Shown in pieces: positions 1 through 9,406 of a stretch of 64,000 nucleotides of DNA (the stretch's first letter is position 1; each line of letters starts with the position of its first letter). The position numbers and the translations under genes were made by a program. The stretch comes from Nesterenkonia sp. (lineage in GTDB: Bacteria > Actinomycetota > Actinomycetes > Actinomycetales > Micrococcaceae), in assembly GCF_029265375.1 (NCBI RefSeq), contig NZ_JAJUJJ010000009.1:1-64000 (forward strand), read 5' to 3'. The notes under the pieces are model-generated. The model worked only from the letters and a program-made list of their open reading frames with translations. It was not told the origin of the DNA and searched no databases.

Positions 1-1
1 C

Positions 2-118
2 GGCTCAGCCGAGAGGGCCAGCCCACCCGAGCGGGCCAGCCCACCAGCAGCCGCACCGCTGCCGGTCAACCCCACCATCGACCTCCACCAAGCCCACCAC
101 TACATCCTCACCGCCTGA
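2..118 (+). CDS. C-terminal end of an unidentified protein (cut by window start)
   Basis: An open frame runs from the window edge to a TGA at 116-118 and overlaps the end of the terC gene tail to tail. The visible 38 residues are a Pro/Ala/Ser-rich stretch with two ERASPP copies, followed by a folded-looking tail ending PTIDLHQAHHYILTA. The coding bias looks real, but too little remains to name a family. The convergent overlap resembles the other compact junctions in the window. Confidence 0.4.
   Translation, partial: GSAERASPPERASPPAAAPLPVNPTIDLHQAHHYILTA
11..46 (+). repeat. 18-bp direct tandem repeat, two copies
   Basis: Copies at 11-28 and 29-46 differ at two bases. They are in frame with the partial gene and encode ERASPP twice, so they are probably a linker expansion. 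Confidence 0.6.
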
Positions 119-1092
119 GCACGCCCCCGCCGGCGGCTGACGATGAGGCTGGCTGCGATGGTGACGGTCAGAACAGTGCCGATCACTGCCATCGAAACGC
201 CGATGGTGACTTCCGGCACCGGTACGGGCTGCCCACCATTGATGAAGGGCAGGGTGTTCTCGTGCAGAGCATGCAGCACCAGCTTGACGCCGATGAACGC
301 CAGGATGATGGACAGGCCGTAGGACAGGTAGATCAACCTGTCCAGCAGCCCGCCGATGAGGAAGTAGAGCTGACGCAGCCCCATCAGAGCGAAGGCGTTC
401 CCGGTGAAGACCAGATACGGCTCCTGGGTGAGACCGTAGATCGCTGGGATGGAATCCAGCGCGAACATCAGGTCGGTCATACCGATGGCTACCAGGGCCA
501 GCAGCATGGGGGTGACCATTCGCTTGCCGTTCAGCTTCACCGTCAACCGGTCACTGTGGTACTCCTCCGTGGTGGGAAGGATGCGCTTCATCAGCCGCAC
601 AGGAGCCGAATCCTCCGTCGTCTCCTCCTTCGACCGCGCATGATCGATCACCAGCTTCACCGCGGTGTAGACCAGGAAGATGCCGAATAGGTAGAAGACC
701 CAGGCGAACGCGTTGATGGCGGCAGCACCCACAGCGATGAACGCGCCCCGCATCACCAGGGCGATCGCGATACCGATCAGCAGGACCTTCTGCTGATAGG
801 CCCGCGGGACCGCGAAGCTGGACATCAGCACCAGGAAGACGAAGAGGTTATCGACCGAGAGCGCCTTCTCCGTCACATACCCGGCGAAGTACTCACCGCC
901 GAACTCGCCGCCCCATACGTAGGTCACCAGCACACCGAAGAGCACGGCGAGTCCCACGTAGAAGGCCGACCAGAAGCCGGATTCTTTCAGGCTCGGCTCA
1001 TGCGGGGTCCGCACATGGGAGAAGAAGTCGAAGACGAAGAACGCAGCGATCACCGCAACGGTGATCAGCCACACGGACAGGGACACATCCAT
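100..1092 (-). CDS. TerC family integral membrane protein (probable Mn2+ exporter)
   Basis: A 330-residue polytopic membrane protein of the TerC/Alx family. Family members are linked to manganese efflux and tellurite resistance. The family segment EKALSVDNLFVFLVL near residue 75 and TDLMFALDSIPAIYG near residue 207 carry the conserved acidic residues inside membrane helices. A charged cytoplasmic loop lies around residues 152-190. The start is ATG at 1090-1092 with GGAGG in the leader. It is transcribed alone, leftward, behind a leader that resembles a yybP-ykoY riboswitch, which fits a manganese-induced exporter. Function is inferred from family and leader; the family assignment is firm. Confidence 0.9.
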   Translation of the reverse strand: MDVSLSVWLITVAVIAAFFVFDFFSHVRTPHEPSLKESGFWSAFYVGLAVLFGVLVTYVWGGEFGGEYFAGYVTEKALSVDNLFVFLVLMSSFAVPRAYQQKVLLIGIAIALVMRGAFIAVGAAAINAFAWVFYLFGIFLVYTAVKLVIDHARSKEETTEDSAPVRLMKRILPTTEEYHSDRLTVKLNGKRMVTPMLLALVAIGMTDLMFALDSIPAIYGLTQEPYLVFTGNAFALMGLRQLYFLIGGLLDRLIYLSYGLSIILAFIGVKLVLHALHENTLPFINGGQPVPVPEVTIGVSMAVIGTVLTVTIAASLIVSRRRGRAQAVRM

Positions 1093-1097
1093 TCAAG

Positions 1098-1145
1098 GAC
1101 CTCCGGAACTCGGGCGCCGCAGGGTGCGGCGCGGTACCGGAGGTC
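1098..1145 (-). promoter_or_regulatory. Expression platform hairpin that hides the terC ribosome binding site
   Basis: The 9-base sequence GACCTCCGG (transcript strand, 1145-1137) is exactly complementary to CCGGAGGTC (1106-1098), which contains the terC Shine-Dalgarno. An inner 8-bp stem is formed by 1114-1121 and 1125-1132. The upstream arm also forms the 3' side of the aptamer P1. Ligand-stabilised P1 and sequestration of the start site should therefore be mutually exclusive. This predicts translational activation by ligand. Confidence 0.65.
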
Positions 1146-1240
1146 TCTCCCGCCGCCGGACTCACCGGCGGCCGACGGCCCCGGAACTGATGTCAGTACG
1201 TGCTGACGAGACCGCCGCGAGTGGGATACTCCCCTCCACC
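1137..1240 (-). promoter_or_regulatory. Probable yybP-ykoY manganese riboswitch aptamer
   Basis: The transcribed strand starts GGTGGAGGGGAGTATCCC (1240 downward). It continues through CTCGTCAGCACG and CCGGGGCCGTCGGCC and ends GGGAGAGACCTCCGG. The GGGGAGUA block and the closing GAGACC block are hallmarks of this Mn2+-sensing class as I remember its consensus. GGAGG near the 5' end can pair with CCTCC at the 3' end as the P1 helix. It lies directly upstream of terC, a known target of the class. A covariance search would settle it. Confidence 0.72.
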
Positions 1241-1246
1241 AGCACG

Positions 1247-1252
1247 AGTATA
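1247..1252 (-). promoter_or_regulatory. Candidate -10 box for terC
   Basis: TATACT on the minus strand, seven bases before the start of the riboswitch-like leader. No good -35 is visible at the usual distance, so this is a moderate call. Confidence 0.45.
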
Positions 1253-1265
1253 CGTCCTGCTGCGG

Positions 1266-2300
1266 CTATGCCTGCATCAGCCGTCGTCGTTCCTGCTCCA
1301 CGTCATAGTCCGCCGCCGGCCAGGTCAGGTTCAGGTCCCCCAGCGCTGCGATCAGCAGCTCCTGCACTGCCAGTCGCGAGTACCACTTGCGGTCGGCCCC
1401 CACCACGTGCCAGGGCGCATAGTCGGTGTCCGTGGCCTCGATCAAGGACGCGTAGACGGTCTGAAATGTGGCGAACTCCGCGCGCGCGTCAGCATCGGAG
1501 GGGTCGTACTTCCATTGCTTGTGGGGCCTGTCCAGCCGCGCCAGCAGCCGCTCCAGCTGCTCCTCGGCGGAGATGTGCAGCATCACCTTCACGATGACGA
1601 ACCCACGGCGGACCAGCTCGCGTTCGAACATCTGGAGCGTCTCCACCCGCTCAGCGAGCACGTCCTCGCTGTGCGTGCCGGCGACCGCCGGCACCAGCAC
1701 GTCCTCATAGTGGGAGCGGTCGAAAACGCCCACATGGCCCGGTGAGGGCAGACGCGCGATGATCCGTTCCAAGTAATGCCGCCGCAGCTGGGCAGGGGTG
1801 GGCTTCCCGAAGGCTGCGACGCTGACTCCCAGAGGATCCATGGCGCCGACCACGGAGCTGACCGTGCCGCCCTTGCCGGAAGCATCCATTCCCTGCAGCA
1901 CCAGCAGCAGCCGCGGTCCGCGCTCGATCCCCTCGATCGCCTTCTCCACCTTCGAGGGGAACAGCTGGCTGCGGCGGGACTCCTCGGCGTCGTCGTCTGC
2001 GGAGGCGCGCTCGGCGATCGCCTCGACCACCGCCTGCCGCTCGCTCTCCGGTGCGGCCAGCACATGGGCCCACAGCAGCTCCTGCAGCTCAGCCAGCAGC
2101 TCGGAACGCGCCGCCAAAGCCTTCTGGCCCGCTTTCTTTCCCCCGCGGAACCCGGTCTTTGCGCGGGTCGGGACATCGGAGAGCTGAAGCGGGACCGGGT
2201 GCTGGCTCACCCGCCACAGGCTGCGCGGGTCAGCCTCGAAGGGCACACCGCTCTCCGCGTCGGGCCCGGGATAACCGGTCAGCTCCACATGCAGGCTCAT
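1266..2300 (-). CDS. PPK2 family polyphosphate kinase
   Basis: A cytosolic kinase that moves phosphate between polyphosphate and nucleotides. The PPK2 domain fills the C-terminal two thirds: Walker A GMDASGKGGT near residue 135, FDRSHYEDVLVP (Walker B/lid region) near residue 195, and RPHKQWKYDPSD further on. About 100 N-terminal residues precede the domain. Several start codons are possible. ATG at 2300 has GGGAGGAG six bases upstream; ATG at 2306 abuts that site, and the ATG at 2345 has none. It is monocistronic, divergent from rmuC. Whether it prefers AMP, ADP or GDP cannot be told from sequence. Confidence 0.88.
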   Translation of the reverse strand: MSLHVELTGYPGPDAESGVPFEADPRSLWRVSQHPVPLQLSDVPTRAKTGFRGGKKAGQKALAARSELLAELQELLWAHVLAAPESERQAVVEAIAERASADDDAEESRRSQLFPSKVEKAIEGIERGPRLLLVLQGMDASGKGGTVSSVVGAMDPLGVSVAAFGKPTPAQLRRHYLERIIARLPSPGHVGVFDRSHYEDVLVPAVAGTHSEDVLAERVETLQMFERELVRRGFVIVKVMLHISAEEQLERLLARLDRPHKQWKYDPSDADARAEFATFQTVYASLIEATDTDYAPWHVVGADRKWYSRLAVQELLIAALGDLNLTWPAADYDVEQERRRLMQA

Positions 2301-2371
2301 TCGCATCTCCTCCCAGAGAGCCAGCCTAGTGGGCGCGAATGTCACCGCCGATGTCCGTGACAGGTGGCAGA

Positions 2372-3523
2372 GTGTCAGACATGGAACTCCTACTGCTCGG
2401 CGTCCTGCTCGGCGCCGCCGTCACGTTTATGCTGATGCGCCGCCGCGGCCGCCGCGAGGCCACAGCACTGCGCTCCGAGCTGTCCTCGGCCCAGCAGGAC
2501 CTCTCCTCAGCTCAGCGGGAGCTGGCCTGGGCCACCGGCCAGCTCCAGGAGATAGAACGACGGCGGCAGCAGGAGGCCGAAGCCGCCCGCGAACGCGAAT
2601 CCCTGGTGGAGATGCTGCAGCCGGTGCGCGAGGGGGTCACCGAGGTGCGGCGGCGTGTCCAAGAGATCGAGCGTGAACGCGCCGCCCAGCACTCCCAACT
2701 GGCCGAGCAGCTGGCCCGCGCTGCGCAGTCCGATGCCAAGATCATCGAATCCACCCAGGCGCTGCTGGGTTCTCTGCACTCCACCTCGGCGCGCGGGCAC
2801 TGGGGTGAGGTGCAGCTGCGGCGAGTGGTGGAGGCAGCCGGGATGCTGCCGCATGTGGACTTCACTGAGCAGCACTCCGGGCACGAGGGCGCCCTGCGTC
2901 CCGATATGGTGGTGCACCTGCCGGGCCGCAGGCAGCTGGTGATCGACGCCAAGGCGCCGCTGAACCCCGCAGACCCCGCAGCTCAGGCCAAAGCCCTGCG
3001 GGCCCGGGTCGATGAGCTGGCCAAGAAGCGCTACTGGGAAGCAGTGGAGCTCTCCCCCGACGTCGTGTTCTGCTTCGTCCCGGCTGAGTCGCTGCTCTCC
3101 GCCGCGCTGGAGGCGGACCCGGCGCTGCTGGACACCTCCCTGGCCAAAGGTGTCACCTTGGTCTCGCCGGCCTCGCTGCTGGCATCGCTCAAAGCGGTGG
3201 AGGCCGCCTGGCGGCAGGAGCGCCTGGCGCAGAACATCAAAGAGGTCGTGGACCACTCGCGCGAGCTGTACACCCGGCTGGCCAGGATGAGCAGCTATCT
3301 GCAGGACGTGGGCCGGCGCATCACCCAAAGTGTGGAGGCCTATAACCGGCTGATCGGCACCGTGGAGCTGCGTGTGCTTCCGCAGGTGGAGGCGCTGAGC
3401 CGGCTCGAGGTGGAGGAGGAGAGTCCCGCCGAGCTGGAGGACCTGGGAGAGACCCTCTCCGTCTCACGTGTGGATACTCAGGTCCGCCCCCTCGGGCCGC
3501 GGCTCAGCGAGGCTACAGACTGA
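2372..3523 (+). CDS. rmuC: DNA recombination protein RmuC homologue
   Basis: RmuC proteins carry a nuclease-like fold and limit inversions at short inverted repeats. One N-terminal membrane helix (MELLLLGVLLGAAVTFML) is followed by a long Glu/Arg/Gln-rich coiled coil to about residue 120. The conserved domain comes next: RGHWGEVQLRRVVEAAGM, then VIDAKAPLNP and KRYWEAVELSPDVVFCFVPAE. GTG at 2372 has AGGTGG four bases before it; ATG at 2381 is the alternative. The stop overlaps the end of the convergent SLC13 gene by 11 bp. Confidence 0.88.
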   Translation: MSDMELLLLGVLLGAAVTFMLMRRRGRREATALRSELSSAQQDLSSAQRELAWATGQLQEIERRRQQEAEAARERESLVEMLQPVREGVTEVRRRVQEIERERAAQHSQLAEQLARAAQSDAKIIESTQALLGSLHSTSARGHWGEVQLRRVVEAAGMLPHVDFTEQHSGHEGALRPDMVVHLPGRRQLVIDAKAPLNPADPAAQAKALRARVDELAKKRYWEAVELSPDVVFCFVPAESLLSAALEADPALLDTSLAKGVTLVSPASLLASLKAVEAAWRQERLAQNIKEVVDHSRELYTRLARMSSYLQDVGRRITQSVEAYNRLIGTVELRVLPQVEALSRLEVEEESPAELEDLGETLSVSRVDTQVRPLGPRLSEATD

Positions 3524-5204
3524 GCCCGAAGACCCAGATCAGCACGGTCACCGACACCAGGGTGATCACGACCACCGAGGCGACGTTGAGCCACAGTCCG
3601 CCTTTGACCATCTGGCCGATGGTCACATAGCCGGAGCCGTAGGCGATCGCATTCGGCGGGGTTGCCACCGGCAGCATGAACGCGCAGGTGGCGGCCAGCG
3701 CCACAGGTGCCGCAAGGATCAGCGGCTCTACGCCGGTGCCCATGGCCACGCCGGATGCCACCGGCAGGAACGTGGCCGCCGTCGCAGTATTGGAGGTCAT
3801 CTCGGTGAGGACCAGCACGCCCAGGGCAGCGATCGCCACCAGCACCCACACGGGAATGCCGGCCAGGGCCTCCATCTGCGTGCCCAGCCAATTGGACAGT
3901 CCCGAGGAGCCGAACTGTCCCGACAGCGCCAGACCGCCGCCGAAGAGCAGCAGGATGCCCCAGGGCAGCTTCACCGCGTACTCCCAGTCCAGCAGCCGCA
4001 CGCCCTTCTTAGCGTCCCCACCGGCCGGAAGCAGGAACAGCAGCACTGCGATCGTCATGGCGATGCCGGCGTCGCTGATGAACGGTTCGGCGTCCTCACC
4101 GAGGACCTCCATGGTGATCAGCAGCTCGGTTGCCAGCGGGATGGTGACCCAGGAGGCTGCGGCGAGCACGAAGATCAGCAGCACCCGGATCTCTCCCTGA
4201 CTCATCTTGCCCAGCCGGTCCAGCTGCTCACGGATGAGGTCCCGCCCGCCGGGGATGTCGTCGATCTCGGGGCGGAAGATCACCTGGGTGAGCATGAACC
4301 ACGCGAAGGCCATCATCACCACCGATACCGGCACTCCCACCAGCATCCACTGGCCGAAGTTGATGTCCATATCATGGTTGCTGCTCATATGGCCGGCCAG
4401 CAGAGTATTGGGCGGAGTGCCGATGATGGTGCCCAGCGAGCCGATGGATGCGGCATAGGCGATGCCCAGCATCAGGGCCGTGCCGAAATTGGACTTGATG
4501 GCATCCTTCTTGCCCTGCTCCTGGTCCGCTTCGGTCTCGGCGGCATCGGCGGGGTCCTCCCCGGCGAGGATCTTGCGCACCAGCATCAGCACCGAGATGC
4601 CGATCGGCAGCATCATCACCGCTGTAGCCGTGTTGGAGACCCACATGGAGAGGAATCCGGTGGCGATCATGAAGCCGGCGATGAGGTTAGCCGGCTTCGA
4701 TCCCATCGCGCGCAGGGTGACCAGCGCGATGCGGCGGTGCAGGTTCCAGCGCTGCATCGCCAGGGCCAGCATGAAGCCGCCCATGAAGATGAAGATGATG
4801 TTGTGCCCGTAGGAAGCGCCGATGTCATCGACCGAAACGCCCCCGGCAGCTTCCTCGGCGGAACCGAAGTCTCCTTCCGGCACCAGCACGGGGAAGATGA
4901 TCAGCGGCAGCAGAGCGGTGGCCGGGATCGGGATGGCCTCAGTCATCCACCACACCGCCATCAGTACCGCGGTGGCTGCGGTCAGCCGGGGCCAGACCTC
5001 CAGGTCCCCCGGCATGATCGCGTAGACCAGCAGTGCCAAGGCGATGCCGCCGAACAGCCCGATCAGCCTGCGCAGCAGGGTGGGCTTGGCGAACCCTTCA
5101 GCCTGCAGGCCCGCCGACATGGCCGCCTGCTCCCGCTGGGACTGCTCAGCGGGGTCGTACTGCTTCAGATGGGCGCCGGTGACTCGGGAACGCGGGGGCG
5201 TCAT
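3513..5204 (-). CDS. SLC13/DASS family sodium:carboxylate symporter
   Basis: A polytopic membrane carrier for di- or tricarboxylates or related anions. The two family signature SNT motifs are present (SNTATAVMMLP near residue 195 and TSNTATAATFLP near residue 490), together with WWMTEAIPIPATALLP near residue 85. About 45 hydrophilic residues precede the first helix. ATG at 5204 lies six bases after AGGAG. An earlier in-frame start at 5246 has no ribosome site and would add residues atypical for the family. The substrate cannot be assigned. Confidence 0.88.
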   Translation of the reverse strand: MTPPRSRVTGAHLKQYDPAEQSQREQAAMSAGLQAEGFAKPTLLRRLIGLFGGIALALLVYAIMPGDLEVWPRLTAATAVLMAVWWMTEAIPIPATALLPLIIFPVLVPEGDFGSAEEAAGGVSVDDIGASYGHNIIFIFMGGFMLALAMQRWNLHRRIALVTLRAMGSKPANLIAGFMIATGFLSMWVSNTATAVMMLPIGISVLMLVRKILAGEDPADAAETEADQEQGKKDAIKSNFGTALMLGIAYAASIGSLGTIIGTPPNTLLAGHMSSNHDMDINFGQWMLVGVPVSVVMMAFAWFMLTQVIFRPEIDDIPGGRDLIREQLDRLGKMSQGEIRVLLIFVLAAASWVTIPLATELLITMEVLGEDAEPFISDAGIAMTIAVLLFLLPAGGDAKKGVRLLDWEYAVKLPWGILLLFGGGLALSGQFGSSGLSNWLGTQMEALAGIPVWVLVAIAALGVLVLTEMTSNTATAATFLPVASGVAMGTGVEPLILAAPVALAATCAFMLPVATPPNAIAYGSGYVTIGQMVKGGLWLNVASVVVITLVSVTVLIWVFGLSL

Positions 5205-5301
5205 CGTCATCTCCTGTGCTCTGCGATACGGCAGCTGACAGCACACACTGTGACAGAGTTCACCGACGCTGTGCCAGGCTGACCCTGCACCCGGGGTTGA
5301 A

Positions 5302-6480
5302 CTAATTTCTGGGCAGCACCAGGGCCACCAGTACAGTGGCGGTCAGCGCCAGCGCCATGACCATCCCGACCGTGCCGGGCCAGCCGGCGGCATGCAGAAA
5401 CGTTCCGCCCAGGAACCCGAAGACAGAGGATCCCCCGTAGTAGCCCAGGTTGTACAGCGACGCCGACTGGGACCTGCCGGCCACCGCCGAGGCGCCGGCC
5501 CACCCGGAGGCCACCGCATGCGAGGCGAAGAACCCGGCGGTGAGCACCACCATGCCGAGGATGATGACCCCCAGGTGGGGAATCAGCGTCATCGCGACCC
5601 CCGCCATCATCACTAGGTTCCCGGCGATCAGCACCGGACGCCTGCCGTGGCGGGCCGCCAGCGCCCCGGCCCGCGGCGAGGAGAGGGTGCCTGCCAGATA
5701 GGCGAAGAAGATGAAGGACGCCAACCAGATCGGCAGGGAGAACGGCGGGGCGGCCACGTGAAAGCCCAGGAAGTTGTACATGGCCACGAACCCGCCCATC
5801 GTGAGGAACCCCTGGAGGTAGATCACCCACAGTGCGGCAGAGTGCAGATTGCCGAACAGCGCAGCAGCCGCGGCGCGAACTCTGGTGCCGCCGGGAGTGA
5901 AATGCGCTGCGGCGGGGGCAGTGCGCAGGAAGATGAGCACGCAGACCACCGCCAGCGCGGTGACCACCAGCATGCCGGGCTTCCATCCCAGCTGCTCCCC
6001 CACCGGGGCGGCAATCACACGGCCGGACAGCCCTCCGATCGTGGTGCCGGAGATATAGGTCCCGGCCGCCACCGCCGCTGCCCGCGGACTGACCTCCTCA
6101 TTGAGGTAGGCCACCGCCAGGGCAGGGATCCCGCCCAGCATGAAGCCCTCCGCGAAGCGCATCACCAGCGCCAGCGGAAAGCTGGGCATCACCACGGTGA
6201 GCAGCGCGAACAGGCACGCCAGGCATATGGCGGTGCCCATAGCGGGTTTCCGGCCCATGGCGTCGCCGATATAGGACCACGGGATCACACCGGCGGCCAG
6301 GCCCAGGGTGGCGGCGGAGATCATCAGCGCCGCGCGGTCCGGAGGGACCTGCAGGTCCTCGGCGATCAGCGGCAGCAGGCCCTGCGGGGAATACAGCTGG
6401 GCGAAGGTCGCCACCCCGATGAAGAACAGTGCCGCCAGCAGACGCCGGTACCCCGCAGTGCCCGGCTGCAGCCGGCTCAC
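5302..6480 (-). CDS. MFS transporter (YnfM-like)
   Basis: A 392-residue, 12-helix major facilitator. The motif-A loop after helix 2 reads GDAMGRKPAM and its second-half counterpart is RHGRRPVLIAG. The start is GTG at 6480, overlapping the TauE stop as GTGA, with GGAG 10 bases upstream. A longer in-frame reading into the upstream gene is only a shadow. Translational coupling with the TauE/SafE permease suggests a shared export or uptake role. The substrate is unknown. Confidence 0.85.
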   Translation of the reverse strand: MSRLQPGTAGYRRLLAALFFIGVATFAQLYSPQGLLPLIAEDLQVPPDRAALMISAATLGLAAGVIPWSYIGDAMGRKPAMGTAICLACLFALLTVVMPSFPLALVMRFAEGFMLGGIPALAVAYLNEEVSPRAAAVAAGTYISGTTIGGLSGRVIAAPVGEQLGWKPGMLVVTALAVVCVLIFLRTAPAAAHFTPGGTRVRAAAAALFGNLHSAALWVIYLQGFLTMGGFVAMYNFLGFHVAAPPFSLPIWLASFIFFAYLAGTLSSPRAGALAARHGRRPVLIAGNLVMMAGVAMTLIPHLGVIILGMVVLTAGFFASHAVASGWAGASAVAGRSQSASLYNLGYYGGSSVFGFLGGTFLHAAGWPGTVGMVMALALTATVLVALVLPRN

Positions 6481-7235
6481 AGCAGGATCACTCCCCGCAC
6501 AATCGCCGCGGCCCCGCCCAGTCCGGCAAGCGTCATCGCCAGGGTACGTGCCGCGGAGACGGGCACCCGCCTGGCCAGTCTGGCCCCGATCACCGTGCCC
6601 ACCAGCACAGTGGCCACAATTGCGGGGGCCAGCCACAGCAGCGGCAGCCCGGCCTCGCCGCTGGCCTCCACCGAGCCCAAACTCAGCTTGCTGAGCACCG
6701 AGGCGGCGCCCATAGTCATGAAGATCGGCTGCAGGGTGGCCGCGAAGGACCGCTGCTCCCAGCGGGCCAGCCTCGAATAGATCACCATCACCGGGGCCGC
6801 CACGCCGGAAGTGGTGTTGAAGAACCCGCCCAGCAGGCCTGCGATCACCGCCGGGGTCCGGCTGGTCCATTCCGGCAGACGGCGCAGACTCACGGTGACC
6901 AGCAGGGCGATGACCACAATGGATCCCAGAATGATGGAGAGCCACCCCGCGGACAGTGCCCCCACCAGCCAAGCTCCGGGCCAGGCCCCGACCAGTGCTG
7001 CGGGGATGATCAGCCAGAAGCGACTCCAGCTGATATGCGCCCAGACGCTGAGCATGATCAGGAACCCGGAGACCACAGTCGTCTTATTGGTCACCAGCAC
7101 GCCGAACGCCGGCCCCAGCAGCAGCGAGAGCACCGGCGCGACGACGAGCCCGACTCCGGTTCCCGAGAGCCGCTGCAGCACGGTGCCGGCCAGCACGGCG
7201 GCGACGATCGCCGCCACAGTGCCCACAATGCTCAC
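6477..7235 (-). CDS. TauE/SafE family permease
   Basis: A 252-residue membrane protein with eight or so helices, made of two repeats, as in the sulfite/sulfonate/anion exporter family (TSUP). Family-typical segments include GTGVGLVVAPVLSLLLGP near residue 25 and GLLGGFFNTTSGVAAPVMVIY near residue 135. The short basic loop LARRVP lies before the last helix. It is the first gene of a two-gene unit whose second gene, the MFS carrier, begins inside its stop codon. The transported ion is not predictable. Confidence 0.85.
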   Translation of the reverse strand: MSIVGTVAAIVAAVLAGTVLQRLSGTGVGLVVAPVLSLLLGPAFGVLVTNKTTVVSGFLIMLSVWAHISWSRFWLIIPAALVGAWPGAWLVGALSAGWLSIILGSIVVIALLVTVSLRRLPEWTSRTPAVIAGLLGGFFNTTSGVAAPVMVIYSRLARWEQRSFAATLQPIFMTMGAASVLSKLSLGSVEASGEAGLPLLWLAPAIVATVLVGTVIGARLARRVPVSAARTLAMTLAGLGGAAAIVRGVILL

Positions 7236-7292
7236 CGGGCCATCGTAAACCTCAGGGCCGAACGCGGGCGGCGGCAGGGGTGGGGCGCGGGC

Positions 7293-8408
7293 TCAGTCCT
7301 GGCGTTTGCGTCCGCCGCGGCCCACGTCCTCATGCCCGGCCTCCTGCAGGGCCTTGCGGATCTCCTTGGGCAGGGAGAAGACGATGTCCTCCTCGGCGGT
7401 GACGATCTCCTCCGGTTCGCCGTAGCCGTAGTCGGCCAGCAGGCGCAGCACCTCCTGGACCAGCACCTCGGGGACCGAGGCCCCGGAGGTCACTCCGATG
7501 GTGGCTGCCTCGGTGAACCAGGACTCGTCCACCTGGTTGGCGAAGTCCACGCGCTCGGCGCGCTTGGCCCCGTACTCTTCGGCCACCTCTTTCAGGCGCA
7601 CGGAGTTGGAGGAGTTGGCGGAGCCGACCACGATCACCAGATCCGACTCCGGGGCGACCTTCTTGATCGCCGCCTGACGGTTGGACGTGGCGTAGCAGAT
7701 GTCATCCGAAGGAGGATCCTGGAGATTCGGGAACCGCTCCCTGAGCTTCTGAACCGTCTCCATCGTCTCGTCCACCGAAAGCGTGGTCTGCGAGAGCCAG
7801 ATGAGCCGGTCCGGATCTGGAACCTCGATCTGGTCGACCTCCCACGGACCGTTGACGATCGTGGTGCTCTGCGGCGCATGCCCATAAGTGCCCTCCACCT
7901 CCTCGTGACCGTCATGGCCGATCAGCAGAATGTGGTAGTCGTCCTTGGTGGTGAACCGCACCGCCTCCCGGTGCACCTTGGTCACCAGCGGGCAGGTGGC
8001 GTCGATGGTCTGCAGCCCACGCTCCTGGGCGGTCTGCTTCACCGCAGGCGAGACCCCATGGGCGGAGAAGATCAGCAGCTCCCCCTCAGGGACCTCATCG
8101 GCCTCCTCCACGAAGATCACACCCTTCTCCGTGAGGGTGTCCACCACATGCCTGTTGTGCACGATCTCTTTGCGCACATACACCGGGGGGCCGTATCGCT
8201 CCAGGGCCTTCTCCACGGCGACGACGGCCCGATCGACTCCTGCGCAGTATCCGCGCGGGGCGGCCAGCAGGATGCGTTTGGGACCCTCGACGGTGGTGGC
8301 TGCGGCGATCTCCTCCGGGCTGCGCCGCTTGCGCGGCACCTGCGGGGTGGGCACCGAAATGTGCTTGCGGCGCTGGACGGCGGGAGCTTCCGGGGTGGTG
8401 GTGCTCAT
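7293..8408 (-). CDS. ispH: 4-hydroxy-3-methylbut-2-enyl diphosphate reductase IspH
   Basis: The last enzyme of the MEP isoprenoid pathway, converting HMBPP to IPP and DMAPP with a [4Fe-4S] cluster. The three cluster cysteines sit in [19 protein letters not shown] and ICYATSNRQ. The active-site segment [11 protein letters not shown] and the late SVRLKEVA and TSGASVPE motifs are all present. There is a 45-residue N-terminal extension and a charged tail. ATG at 8408 overlaps the stop of the upstream membrane-protein gene (ATGA). A much longer upstream reading in the same frame is non-coding. Confidence 0.95.
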   Translation of the reverse strand: MSTTTPEAPAVQRRKHISVPTPQVPRKRRSPEEIAAATTVEGPKRILLAAPRGYCAGVDRAVVAVEKALERYGPPVYVRKEIVHNRHVVDTLTEKGVIFVEEADEVPEGELLIFSAHGVSPAVKQTAQERGLQTIDATCPLVTKVHREAVRFTTKDDYHILLIGHDGHEEVEGTYGHAPQSTTIVNGPWEVDQIEVPDPDRLIWLSQTTLSVDETMETVQKLRERFPNLQDPPSDDICYATSNRQAAIKKVAPESDLVIVVGSANSSNSVRLKEVAEEYGAKRAERVDFANQVDESWFTEAATIGVTSGASVPEVLVQEVLRLLADYGYGEPEEIVTAEEDIVFSLPKEIRKALQEAGHEDVGRGGRKRQD

Positions 8409-9337
8409 GCGCGCCAGTCTACCGGCCGTGGCTGAACACGCGGAACGGCGACGGCGGCGAGAACTCCCATCACGGCCAGGAACCCGCACACCCCGGTGAA
8501 GATCCACCAGGACGGCTGAGCCCACTCGGTGAAGCGCGTCTGGACGTGCTCCAGCAGCGCGGCGGCTGCCTGCGGCATGCCCTCGGAGTGCGTCAGATCC
8601 GGTGAGGCCGCCGTCGTCGCAATCCACAGTCCCAGCGCACCCGCGGTCAGCGCCCCGACGGCCAGTGCGATCCACCGGGTCCTGCGCGGCCCGATCGCCA
8701 ATCCCAGCGCTGCCAGCACCGCCGCCGCGCCGGCGAAGAGCATCCAGTGCTGGCTGGCCGCAGCGGCTGTGGCCCAGGTGTAGGGATCGGCGCCCTCATC
8801 CGTTGCGGCTTCGATATCGACGACGAACTCCGGAGTGGGGATCTCCACATCCTCGGCGTCGAGGCCGGGCAGCAGCTGCAGCACCGATTCGGCCTGCTCC
8901 CGCAGCGGGGCGGTCATCGCATCGGTGACCGGGGTCAGCTCCACGCTGAGGTCCAGCTCGCGCACGTCACCGGTGGTGCCGCGGGCAAAGATGCCCTCCA
9001 GCTGCGCGGTGTAGTCCTGACGGGTGGTCTGCAGCACCTCGTCCCAGGCGGCGATGGTGCGCTCATTGTTCAGCACCTGATCGACCACCGGTCCCACCAG
9101 GTGCTCGAGGCCGCCCGGCACCAGAGCGCCGAGGGCGTCCGGCAGGGAGGAGACCGTCTGCTCCACCAGCATCTGCGACACCGCCTCGGAGAACGCCTCA
9201 TCCTCCGGCAGCGCACCGGCGATCTCGCGGACCGGCTCCGGTTCGCGCAGCAGCTGGTCCACCTGGTGGCCCGCCAGGGCGGCGGCAGAGAGCACACCGG
9301 CCAGCAGCAGGCACAGCAGGCTGATCACACGGCGCAT
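8405..9337 (-). CDS. Membrane protein of unknown function, coupled to ispH
   Basis: 310 residues. An N-terminal signal/anchor helix is followed by an extracytoplasmic domain of about 170 residues rich in Asp/Glu, Val and Leu. Three helices follow at about 198-216, 222-242 and 272-295, with a short basic tail. No family is recognised. The layout (anchor, acidic outer domain, helices) suggests an envelope protein. The stop overlaps the ispH start by 4 bp, so the two are translationally coupled. GAGGAG lies about nine bases before the ATG. It is divergent from xseA. Confidence 0.75.
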   Translation of the reverse strand: MRRVISLLCLLLAGVLSAAALAGHQVDQLLREPEPVREIAGALPEDEAFSEAVSQMLVEQTVSSLPDALGALVPGGLEHLVGPVVDQVLNNERTIAAWDEVLQTTRQDYTAQLEGIFARGTTGDVRELDLSVELTPVTDAMTAPLREQAESVLQLLPGLDAEDVEIPTPEFVVDIEAATDEGADPYTWATAAAASQHWMLFAGAAAVLAALGLAIGPRRTRWIALAVGALTAGALGLWIATTAASPDLTHSEGMPQAAAALLEHVQTRFTEWAQPSWWIFTGVCGFLAVMGVLAAVAVPRVQPRPVDWRA

Positions 9338-9406
9338 TCTTTCGTCTCCTCACCAGCAGGCGGGGGCATCTGCGGTGTCGGGGGCAGGCAGTAGTCTGTA
9401 GGGAGT

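Noticed and set aside
3468..5282. 604-codon open frame on the plus strand opposite the SLC13 gene
   Set aside because: His/Gln/Asp-rich translation with no fold. It is a high-GC antisense shadow of a clear transporter.
6429..8435. 668-codon open frame on the plus strand
   Set aside because: Antisense to the TauE permease and ispH, both firmly recognised.
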